Positions 1-5,661 of a DNA stretch of 5,661 bases are shown here, in pieces. Made by a program: the position numbers and the translations under genes. The stretch covers positions 1 to 5,661 of the forward strand of contig DQLO01000403.1 in assembly GCA_015660155.1 (NCBI GenBank), written 5' to 3'. Origin of the DNA: Verrucomicrobiota bacterium (GTDB lineage Bacteria; Verrucomicrobiota; Verrucomicrobiia; Limisphaerales; UBA1100). Below the pieces are notes generated by a model. That model searched no databases. It saw only the letters and a list, made by a program, of their open reading frames with translations, and was not told where the DNA came from. Positions within the stretch are counted from its first letter, which is position 1, and each line of letters starts with the position of its first letter.

Positions 1-1
1 C

Positions 2-1972
2 CACAAGCATCACGAAATTGATGGGAACAAAATCACGATGTATTTCCCAACCGGCCACGCGGCGAATGATTTCAGCTATCAACTGATCGGCTACGCGAGC
101 GGCGAGTATCGGGCGTTGCCCACGGTGATCCGCGATGCGGTAAACACCAGCCGGATGCGCATCGGCAGCGCGGCCACGCTCACGGTGCTCGCGCCGGACG
201 AAGCGTCAGATGACGTGTACACGCTCAACGACGCGGAGCGTTACAAGCTGGGGCAGTTGACGTTTGCCGATGGCAACTACGCCGAGGCGCTCAAGTATCT
301 CGCGGCGTTGCGCAAGAAAAACCGAGGCTACGCCGAACAGGATGTGTGCCGGATGTTGCTGTGGATTTACACCAGCGAAGGCCGGTACGACGCCGCGCAA
401 GTGATCGAGGTCTTCGAGGTGCTGCGCGAGCGATATCCGACGCTGGAAATTCCGTTTGATAAAATCCTCGTGGTCGGCCGCGCCTATCGCGACTTGGGCG
501 AATTCGAGCGCGCGTTTTTGGTTTTCCGCGCCACCATTGACGCGAGCTTCATCAACGACGTCAACGTCAGCGCCGTGCTCGAGGACGAAGGGCAGTTCCT
601 CGGCTCCATCGATTATCAGGAAGATCTTTGGCGCGAATACCCGGACACCGCCGAGGCCGGCAGTATGTTTTTTTCCATCAGCCAAGCGCTCTATCTCAAG
701 GCGCCCACCGCGCATTTGCTCGCTGCGCAGGAACGCAACGTTGCCATCATGCGCGGCGGCAAACCCGTGCGCCAAGCCGAGCGAAAGCCCGAACGCATCG
801 CGATGTTGCGCGAGACGATTCGTCTGCTGCAAAGTTTTATGACCTTGCATCCGGAAAATCCGCTAGCCGATGACGCCGCCTTTTCAATGGCCAACGCGTT
901 GTTGGATTTGAAGCAATACGATTTGGTCATCAAAACCTGCGGGCAATTCACCGAGCGCTTTCCTAAAAGTGAGTTCGCCGGCGGCTATCAATATATGATC
1001 GCGCTCGGCCATTTTTGGAAACACAACCACCCCGACGCCCTCAAGGCCGCCGAGCCGGTGGCCAAGGGCAAAAGCCGCGACAAGAATTTTGCGGAATATA
1101 TTATTGGCCAAATCCACCACGCCGAGGGCGACGCCGCCAAAGCCATCGAGTGGTACGCCAAAGTGAAGGCACTGTACCCCGACGCCAAACAGGCCATCGA
1201 TTATTTTGAGGAAAAACGCATCCAGCTCGAGGAGGTCAACATCTTCCGCCCCGGCAAGCCCGTGGAACTCACGCTCAAATATCGCAACATCAAGGAAGCC
1301 TACTTGCAAGTGTACCGCGTGGATTTGATGAAACTTTATCTACGCGAAAAGAATCTTTCCAAGATCACCCAAGTCAGCCTCGCCGGCATCGCGCCGCTGC
1401 TCGAAACCACCGTGGCACTTGGCGACGGCAAGGATTACATCGACAAGGAAAAGACCGCCAAACTCGCCGTGGAAAAAGACGGCGCGTACCTCGTCATTTG
1501 TCGCGGTGACGATCTCTTCACCAGCGCGCTCGTGCTCGTCACGCCGCTTAAAGTGGAAGTGCAGGAGGACGTCGTCAGCGGCCGCATCCGCGCCAACGTC
1601 CGCGATATGGTCGCCAAAAAATACGTCGCCGGCGTGCACGTCAAAGCTATCGGCAGCAGCGACAGCACGTTCAAGGAAGGCGAAACCGATCTGCGCGGCA
1701 TCTTCGTCGGCGACGGCCTCAACGGCACGGCCACTGTCATTGCCCGGGACGAGCAAAACCGCTACGCATTTTATCGCGGCAAAAAATCCCTCGGCAACGC
1801 CCGGCCCACGGCCGGCAAATCCCGCCCCAAACCCGCCGCCAAAAAAGAAGGCCTTAACTACCAGCTAAACCTGCAAAACCGAAACGGCATCATCCAACGC
1901 GGCAACTGGAAAGGCTACGACACCTTTCGCCGCGGCAGCAACCGAGGCGTGCAAATCCAGCAAGTGAAGTAA
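2..1972 (+). CDS. C-terminal part of alpha-2-macroglobulin-like protein fused to TPR repeats and a beta-rich C-terminal region (5'-truncated by window edge)
   Basis: The reading frame is open from base 2, so the ATG at 38 is probably an internal Met and the gene begins upstream. Numbering from that Met, residues 1-52 (plus 12 codons before) resemble the last macroglobulin domain of bacterial A2Ms, with YRALPTVIRDA at 24-34 as the most telling stretch. Residues 60-395 are helical TPR-type repeats, clearest at 67-95, 141-168, 275-314 and 352-393. Residues 398-510 form a beta-rich segment opening with FRPGKPVEL, a macroglobulin-like start, and including GAYLVICRGDDL. Residues 511-580 look like a carboxypeptidase-regulatory/Ig-like fold (GETDLRGIFV). 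Residues 581-644 are a basic linker and tail. A2M proteins trap proteases in the periplasm or at the surface; whether this one keeps the thioester site cannot be seen. It ends 28 bases before the DUF4139 gene. The A2M-TPR assignment is fairly secure; the function is inference. Confidence 0.8.
   Translation, partial: HKHHEIDGNKITMYFPTGHAANDFSYQLIGYASGEYRALPTVIRDAVNTSRMRIGSAATLTVLAPDEASDDVYTLNDAERYKLGQLTFADGNYAEALKYLAALRKKNRGYAEQDVCRMLLWIYTSEGRYDAAQVIEVFEVLRERYPTLEIPFDKILVVGRAYRDLGEFERAFLVFRATIDASFINDVNVSAVLEDEGQFLGSIDYQEDLWREYPDTAEAGSMFFSISQALYLKAPTAHLLAAQERNVAIMRGGKPVRQAERKPERIAMLRETIRLLQSFMTLHPENPLADDAAFSMANALLDLKQYDLVIKTCGQFTERFPKSEFAGGYQYMIALGHFWKHNHPDALKAAEPVAKGKSRDKNFAEYIIGQIHHAEGDAAKAIEWYAKVKALYPDAKQAIDYFEEKRIQLEEVNIFRPGKPVELTLKYRNIKEAYLQVYRVDLMKLYLREKNLSKITQVSLAGIAPLLETTVALGDGKDYIDKEKTAKLAVEKDGAYLVICRGDDLFTSALVLVTPLKVEVQEDVVSGRIRANVRDMVAKKYVAGVHVKAIGSSDSTFKEGETDLRGIFVGDGLNGTATVIARDEQNRYAFYRGKKSLGNARPTAGKSRPKPAAKKEGLNYQLNLQNRNGIIQRGNWKGYDTFRRGSNRGVQIQQVK
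1778..1969 (+). other. Basic, Asn/Gln-rich low-complexity C-terminal tail of the A2M/TPR protein
   Basis: The last 64 residues carry 15 Lys/Arg against only 2 acidic residues. The first part is a Pro/Ala/Lys linker (residues 590-604) and the second part is rich in Asn, Gln, Gly and Arg. It follows directly on the last predicted beta domain. Such a tail could be a flexible anchor binding acidic envelope polymers or a partner protein, but this is inference from composition only. Confidence 0.6.
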
Positions 1973-1974
1973 AG

Positions 1975-1989
1975 CGGGGGAATTTCCCG
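1975..1989 (+). other. Small inverted repeat in the gap between the A2M/TPR gene and the DUF4139 gene
   Basis: CGGG at 1975-1978 can pair with CCCG at 1986-1989 around a 7-base loop, and GGGAATTTCCC at 1978-1988 is a near-perfect palindrome. No U-tract follows, so it is not a convincing terminator. GGGGGA at 1976-1981 is the only purine-rich run before the downstream ATG, but it lies about 19 bases away, too far for an ordinary Shine-Dalgarno. The site could be a protein-binding palindrome or chance. Confidence 0.25.
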
Positions 1990-2000
1990 TCCAACACGCT

Positions 2001-3311
2001 ATGCGTTTTTTGCTTTATGTGGGATTGCTGGCGGTCACATTGGTTTCCGCCCGCATCAACGTGACGAGCCTTCCGGGCCGTGACTCGGTACAGCTCACCA
2101 TTTACAACAGCGTGGACCTCACGCTCGTGAAAGAAACGCGGACGCTGACATTTAAGAAAGGTTCCAACCGCTTGGAGTTTTCGTGGGCGAACACCTTGAT
2201 TGACCCCACGAGCGTGGAGTTTCGGCCGTTGCAAAAGGCCGACCAAATCGAAGTGCTCGATGTGCGGTTTCCACCGCGTGTGACGAACACACTCGAGTGG
2301 AATATCAGCAGCGAAATCGCCGGCGAAGTGGAGGTGGAGATCCGCTACTTCACCAGCGGCATTTCGTGGGCAGCGAATTACGTTTGCGAAGCCAACGCGA
2401 CGGAAAACCAAATGACCTTCGCCGGTAACGTCCGCGTCACCAATCGCAGCGGCGAAGATTATCCTGATGCGCAGATTCGTTTGATGGTTGGCGTCGTGCG
2501 GTTGGTGGAGCGCATTTCAGAACTCGCCCAACGCGAAACCACCATCAACCTCGGCGCGCCGCCGGTTAACGGACCCGGCTTTAACCGCAAACTCGGCCGA
2601 TGGGCGGGGTTCCGAGGCAAGAGCCTTGATGATTTGGCCAAAAAAAGCGAGGAAGCCAAGGCCGTCGTGAAGGAAGCCATTGGCGAATATTTCCTCTACA
2701 CCGTCGAAGGCCGCGACACAATCGCCAATGGCTGGAGCAAACGCCTCCCCTCCTTCAAGGTCACCGAGGTGCCGATCACCAGTTATTACAAATATGAAAA
2801 GGAACGCTACGGCGCGACGGTGATGCGGTTTTATAAATTCAAAAACGACAAAGACAGCAAACTCGGCACCGAGCCTTTGCCCGATGGCAGCGTGATGGCG
2901 TTTCGGTCGGTGACGAAAGACAACCTCTACAACTTCGTCGGCCGCACAGCGGTGAAGTACATCCCCATCGACGAGGAAGTGGAAATGCAACTGGGCAACG
3001 ACGCCGAAGTCCGCATCGCGCCCAAGTTGATGAACTGGAAAAAAGAAGACATCCGCTTCGACAAAAACGGCAACGTCACCGGCTGGACGACGAAGGCCAC
3101 TTGGGAAATCGAGCTGCAAAATTCCAAGAGCATTCCGGTGACGGTTGATATCCGCCGCAACTTCAGCGGCGATTGGGATTTGACCACCGATGACAAGTTT
3201 GAAAAAGTGGATGCCAAAAAGATAAAATTTGTGTTAGCTTTGAAGCTGAACGAACGACGCACTGTCCAATATGAGTTGACCACCCGTCACGGGACGAGCG
3301 TCCGCAAGTAA
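2001..3311 (+). CDS. Secreted DUF4139 domain-containing protein
   Basis: A 436-residue protein. Residues 3-15 are hydrophobic and VSA at 15-17 fits signal peptidase I cleavage, so export is likely and this supports the ATG at 2001. Residues 31-78 (TIYNSVDLTLVKETRTLTF, then IDPTSVEFRPL) match the opening strands usual before DUF4139. Residues 115-165 contain the DUF4139 hallmark of a YFTSGISWAANY stretch followed by VRVTNRSGEDYPDAQIRL. Residues 229-266 (EYFLYTVEGRDTI onward), 290-340 (PLPDG, FVGRTAVKYIPIDEEVEMQLG) and 365-428 (ATWEIELQNSK, VTVDIRRNFSGDW, VQYEL) continue the family pattern to the end. The longer MuiA-type relatives carry an N-terminal DUF4140 domain and a coiled coil; this one has neither. 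The biochemical function of DUF4139 is not established. It lies 28 bases after the A2M/TPR gene and 9 before the next, so co-transcription is likely. No good ribosome binding site is visible. Confidence 0.85.
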   Translation: MRFLLYVGLLAVTLVSARINVTSLPGRDSVQLTIYNSVDLTLVKETRTLTFKKGSNRLEFSWANTLIDPTSVEFRPLQKADQIEVLDVRFPPRVTNTLEWNISSEIAGEVEVEIRYFTSGISWAANYVCEANATENQMTFAGNVRVTNRSGEDYPDAQIRLMVGVVRLVERISELAQRETTINLGAPPVNGPGFNRKLGRWAGFRGKSLDDLAKKSEEAKAVVKEAIGEYFLYTVEGRDTIANGWSKRLPSFKVTEVPITSYYKYEKERYGATVMRFYKFKNDKDSKLGTEPLPDGSVMAFRSVTKDNLYNFVGRTAVKYIPIDEEVEMQLGNDAEVRIAPKLMNWKKEDIRFDKNGNVTGWTTKATWEIELQNSKSIPVTVDIRRNFSGDWDLTTDDKFEKVDAKKIKFVLALKLNERRTVQYELTTRHGTSVRK

Positions 3312-3315
3312 GGAA
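3310..3315 (+). promoter_or_regulatory. Ribosome binding site for the HEAT-like protein gene
   Basis: AAGGAA lies 5 bases before the ATG at 3321 and overlaps the TAA stop of the DUF4139 gene (3309-3311). It fixes the start of the downstream gene and suggests coupled translation of the two genes. It is the only clear Shine-Dalgarno-like sequence before any of the starts visible in this window. Confidence 0.6.
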
Positions 3316-3320
3316 AAATT

Positions 3321-4838
3321 ATGAAAGCCGCAACCGGAATCTGCCTCTCCATGACCGTCGGTGCCCTCGGCGCTTGGCTGCTCACTTCCAGTCATTACGA
3401 CCAAAAACTCGGCAGCGAACGACGCGCCAACGAGACTACGCTCGCCGAAAATGCCGGCGAACTGCGCGCCACCACCCAACGCGCCCGCGCCGCCGCCAAT
3501 AATCCGGAGGTCGTCACCCTCACCGAAACGGTTACCGTGGAGGTGAATCCCGCTGAGGTGTTGCAGCAATTGCTCAAGTTGGATCCCAACAGCAAACAGC
3601 GCTTCACCGAGCTGCGCCATGCGGTTCATCATTTTGAAACCCTCACCGACCTCGGCCCCAAAGCGCTGCCGGCCATTCGCGATTTCATTGCGAGCGGCGA
3701 AGACCTTTCTTTCGGCCGCACCTACACGCAGAACCGCAACTACAATTACAACCGGCTCGGCGGCAATACCCAGAACTTCACAATTCGCATCAACGGCCAA
3801 AACCAAAACGCGCAAAAAACCCAACCCATCACGCGCACGTACACTTATTATTCCAGTTCACTTGGCTCGCCCAGCACCGGTTATCTTGTGCCGCCCACGC
3901 TGCGGATGGGGCTCTTTCAAGTGGTCGCCCAAACGGGAGGCACGGTGGCGGAAAAATTGCTCGCCGATTCGCTGGCGATGGCCAAGGTCGGCGGTGAGGC
4001 GGCGTTCCTCGATTACCTTCTGGCGGAAATCGCGCCCGACCAATACACCGACCTCGCCCTCAAGGTCGCCCACGATCTCCTGCTCAACCCCACCGAAGAA
4101 TCCGCCCGCGACCCACAACACGAGACTCAACTCTACGCCATCCTCGCCCGCCATCGCGACGCCACCTTCGCCAAGCACGCGCAGGAACTGCTCGTCACCG
4201 ACAACGGCCGCCTCAACCAACAGGCTCTCAACTATCTCAACACCGTCCTCAAGGAAAAATCCGTGCCCCTTCTCGCCCACGCTTTGAACGACGAGCGGCT
4301 CAACAAAAGCTACCGCGCCTCACTCATCGGCTACGTGATGCGCTACACCGGCCAACACGCGCAAGCCGACCAAATGTTTCGCGATATTATGAGCCAACCG
4401 ATGACCGAAACCGATTCCCGCAAAGTGTATTACACCGACCAGTACAAGGCCCTTAGCAGTATGTACTATAACGCCGACAAAGAAACCGCCACCAAACGCA
4501 AGGCGCTCATTGAATCCGTGCGGCACAACATCACTAACGACCAACTCAAGCGCCAACTCGATTCCGTGGAGAAGCGGCTGGATTATCAAATCGATCCCAA
4601 GAGCAACCCGTGGAAAAAACAGGGAAGCACAATCAACGGCGGAACGATTTATTCATACGCGTTGCCCGCGGCGACTGCCGAAAGCACTGTGGTGGAAACA
4701 ATGTTTTTTGAGCCATCCAACGGTGCCCTGCTCAATTTTTCCTTTCCCACCGAACCCGGCAATGCTCCCGCACCGATGATCATTCGGCATAGAGCCACCA
4801 CCCTCGATCTGCGTTCCTTCATTCCCGCCGGTCGGTAA
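3321..4838 (+). CDS. Membrane-anchored or exported alpha-helical (HEAT-like) protein of unknown function
   Basis: A 505-residue protein that I do not recognise as a named family. Residues 3-22 are a single hydrophobic segment after a Lys, acting as a signal anchor or uncleaved signal peptide. Residues 25-60 are a charged Ala/Arg/Glu helix, possibly coiled coil. Residues 76-125 contain LTDLGPKALPAIRDFIASGED, a HEAT-repeat-like helix pair of the kind seen in Verrucomicrobiota HEAT-like proteins. Residues 134-180 are an Asn/Gln/Tyr/Thr-rich insertion. Residues 190-420 are a run of amphipathic helices (for example 197-235, 242-256, 268-292, 298-322, 330-357) consistent with a helical solenoid. 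Residues 436-505 turn beta-like. No catalytic motif is apparent, so a scaffold or adaptor role is the best guess. The AAGGAA at 3310 and the 9-base gap to the DUF4139 gene support the ATG at 3321 and operon membership. The real-gene call is secure; the function is unknown. Confidence 0.85.
   Translation: MKAATGICLSMTVGALGAWLLTSSHYDQKLGSERRANETTLAENAGELRATTQRARAAANNPEVVTLTETVTVEVNPAEVLQQLLKLDPNSKQRFTELRHAVHHFETLTDLGPKALPAIRDFIASGEDLSFGRTYTQNRNYNYNRLGGNTQNFTIRINGQNQNAQKTQPITRTYTYYSSSLGSPSTGYLVPPTLRMGLFQVVAQTGGTVAEKLLADSLAMAKVGGEAAFLDYLLAEIAPDQYTDLALKVAHDLLLNPTEESARDPQHETQLYAILARHRDATFAKHAQELLVTDNGRLNQQALNYLNTVLKEKSVPLLAHALNDERLNKSYRASLIGYVMRYTGQHAQADQMFRDIMSQPMTETDSRKVYYTDQYKALSSMYYNADKETATKRKALIESVRHNITNDQLKRQLDSVEKRLDYQIDPKSNPWKKQGSTINGGTIYSYALPAATAESTVVETMFFEPSNGALLNFSFPTEPGNAPAPMIIRHRATTLDLRSFIPAGR
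3720..3860 (+). repeat. Asn/Gln/Tyr/Thr-rich low-complexity insertion within the HEAT-like protein
   Basis: Residues 134-180 contain 29 Asn, Gln, Tyr or Thr in 47 positions, five Arg/Lys and no Asp or Glu. The segment starts with alternating motifs (TYTQNRNYNYN) and ends in TYTYYSSS. It interrupts an otherwise helical protein just after the ALPAIRDF helix. The composition is like disordered or prion-like linkers, or a beta hairpin exposed to solvent. The coding bases follow as AAC/CAA/TAC-rich runs. Confidence 0.7.
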
Positions 4839-4842
4839 AGAA

Positions 4843-4853
4843 GCGCTACGCGC
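4843..4853. other. Short GC hairpin in the convergent intergenic gap
   Basis: The 19-base gap (4839-4857) between the stops of the two convergent genes holds GCGC-TAC-GCGC, a four-pair stem with a three-base loop. A T-run follows on the + strand only at 4870-4873, inside the opposing gene, so as an intrinsic terminator it is weak. It may still help separate the convergent transcripts. The surrounding GTAGGGACGCGCG (minus strand) resembles the GC-rich intergenic repeats that occur in some genomes of this type, but a single copy here cannot show that. Confidence 0.25.
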
Positions 4854-4857
4854 GTCC

Positions 4858-5598
4858 CTACCGTGCCGCTTTTCCACCATCGAGCAAAATTACAAACGGC
4901 GGCTCGTATTTGTTGCAGCGCAGCCGAAACGTTTCGCCCTTCTCCACTTTGCGCGTGAAGACCGGATACGTCCGATTATTCCACGCCACCATTTGCACCC
5001 CGCGCACCTGTGCCCAGCCGGCGGCCATGAAATCCTCCGCCATCCAGCGTTCCTCCGTCCAGCCGCCACTGCCGTTGCCCTGATAATCGTAATTCAGCGC
5101 TAGATAAATTTGGCCGACTTTTGTCGCCATAAAATCCGCGATGCCATTGGCACCCGTGCGCGGCGTGGCGTAAATGCTCGCGCCAAGCAGCGCATTGGGC
5201 ACGCGCGCCCACGGGCCGTTTTCGGAATTCTCCGTTTCCACCAAACGCGCGGGTTTGAGAAGCATCATTTTCACCGCCGCCGGCTTGGCGTCCACGATGG
5301 TTTCCACGAATAATTTTTTCTTCACCTTGACCGGTTGAAAATCCGTGTTGCGCCGCAGCTCCGCCAACGCCTTGGCCGCCGCGGCCGCGCTTTGGGCATC
5401 GCCGGCTTTCAGGTATTTTTGGCGCAGCGCAGTGACAGCGGCGATTTGCCGCGCCAACAATCGCTGCGGCTCGGCATGGTGCATATCCAGCATTTCGGCG
5501 CGTTTTTTAGCCTGTTGCAGTTCCAGTTTGCCGAGCGGATTTTTTGGCGCGGCAAGCGCAAGCGTTCCCGTAAGACAAAGAAAGAGGATGGTTTTCAT
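4858..5598 (-). CDS. Small secreted protein of unknown function
   Basis: Read from the ATG at 5598 it is 246 residues. I prefer this start over the in-frame ATG four codons upstream (5610) because MKTILFLCLTGTLALA is a compact signal peptide with ALA cleavage at 14-16, while the longer form would put His and Asn before the Lys. Neither start has a Shine-Dalgarno sequence. Residues 22-85 are an Ala/Lys/Arg/Glu-rich helical region that probably forms a helical hairpin or coiled coil. Residues 95-241 look like a beta-rich globular domain with several Trp and aromatic residues, including GNGSGGWTEERWMAEDFMAAGW and a final FRLRCNKYEPPFVILLD. The visible features suggest an exported protein with a ligand-binding or structural domain, but I do not recognise the family. 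It converges on the HEAT-like gene with a 19-base gap between stop codons and is transcribed alone in this window. Confidence 0.8.
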   Translation of the reverse strand: MKTILFLCLTGTLALAAPKNPLGKLELQQAKKRAEMLDMHHAEPQRLLARQIAAVTALRQKYLKAGDAQSAAAAAKALAELRRNTDFQPVKVKKKLFVETIVDAKPAAVKMMLLKPARLVETENSENGPWARVPNALLGASIYATPRTGANGIADFMATKVGQIYLALNYDYQGNGSGGWTEERWMAEDFMAAGWAQVRGVQMVAWNNRTYPVFTRKVEKGETFRLRCNKYEPPFVILLDGGKAAR

Positions 5599-5661
5599 AT
5601 TGTGGAGCATTAGACGCTAAGACGCATTTTTCAATTGCGATGCTCATTTTTATGAACCGCC
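5599..5661. other. Upstream region of the minus-strand secreted-protein gene, with a short direct repeat
   Basis: This short region contains AGACGC twice (5612-5617 and 5620-5625), an 8-base period just before the minus-strand start codons. On the minus strand TTGAAA (5634-5629) lies 16 bases from TAATGC (5612-5607); the first resembles a -35 box but the second is a poor -10. On the + strand two in-frame ATGs (5640, 5652) are followed by open codons to the window end, so a divergent gene could start here, but there is too little to call it. Confidence 0.3.

Noticed and set aside
38..40. ATG at 38 as the true start of the first gene
   Set aside because: The frame is open back to base 2, no ribosome binding site precedes it, no signal peptide follows, and the sequence around it reads as the middle of a macroglobulin-type domain.
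668..674. Run of seven T as a possible sequencing error or frameshift in the A2M/TPR gene
   Set aside because: The frame is open on both sides and the helical-repeat pattern continues, so there is no sign of a frame break.
206..850. Long minus-strand open frame opposite the A2M/TPR gene
   Set aside because: It lies fully antisense to a gene with clear domain content, has low-quality sequence (runs of His, Arg, Ala, Gln) and is explained by the high G+C codon use of the plus strand.
2640..2646. Run of seven A as a possible programmed frameshift site in the DUF4139 gene
   Set aside because: The phase is GCC-AAA-AAA-AGC, not the usual slippery arrangement, the zero frame continues intact through the family domain, and no downstream structure is evident.
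2517..3119. 200-codon minus-strand open frame opposite the DUF4139 gene
   Set aside because: The plus-strand frame shows recognisable DUF4139 motifs throughout; the antisense frame has no signal peptide, ribosome binding site or recognisable domain.
3234..3824. 196-codon minus-strand open frame spanning the junction of the second and third genes
   Set aside because: It is antisense to two well-supported genes and has no start signal or family resemblance.
3619..4287. 222-codon plus-strand frame inside the HEAT-like gene
   Set aside because: Its product is a Ser/Pro/Arg/Thr-rich shadow translation, typical of an out-of-frame reading of G+C-rich coding DNA.
5572..5598. Lipoprotein signal in the minus-strand secreted protein (Cys at residue 8)
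   Set aside because: The residues before the Cys are Leu-Phe-Leu, which do not fit a lipobox, and the hydrophobic core continues past it to an ALA signal peptidase I site.
5607..5634. Sigma-70-like promoter TTGAAA-16-TAATGC on the minus strand
   Set aside because: The -10 hexamer matches consensus poorly and would place the transcript start at or inside the first codons; too weak to call.

Overview
The window is a coding-dense stretch of moderately G+C-rich bacterial DNA. It looks like a Verrucomicrobiota or Planctomycetota-type genome. The basis is style and protein content: many secreted or anchored proteins of unknown function, a macroglobulin-like protein fused to TPRs, weak or absent Shine-Dalgarno sequences, and Ala/Lys-rich short secreted proteins. 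No rRNA or marker gene is present, so the taxonomy is an inference.

Layout. (1) Bases 2-1972, + strand: the 3' part of a large gene whose start lies upstream of the window. Its visible product begins with what looks like the last macroglobulin-type domain of a bacterial alpha-2-macroglobulin (A2M), continues into a TPR array, then a beta-rich macroglobulin/Ig-like section, and ends in a basic, Asn/Gln-rich tail. (2) Bases 2001-3311, + strand: a secreted DUF4139-type beta protein. (3) Bases 3321-4838, + strand: a membrane-anchored or exported alpha-helical (HEAT-like) protein of unknown function with a striking Asn/Gln/Tyr/Thr-rich insertion. (4) Bases 4858-5598, - strand: a small secreted protein of unknown function, convergent with gene 3. 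The last ~60 bases are the upstream region of gene 4 and possibly the first codons of a divergent gene.

Genes 1-3 are separated by only 28 and 9 bases and are probably one transcription unit. All visible parts point to the cell envelope: a macroglobulin-like surface or periplasmic protein, a secreted beta-sandwich protein, and an anchored helical-repeat partner. The working inference is an envelope module, for example protease trapping, surface scaffolding or envelope maintenance. The sequence does not prove any biochemical activity, because the thioester region of the A2M-like gene would lie outside the window. Gene 4 is transcribed separately and need not belong to the module.

There are no tRNA or rRNA genes, CRISPR arrays, insertion sequences or phage genes in the window. 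No gene-free stretch exceeds about 65 bases.
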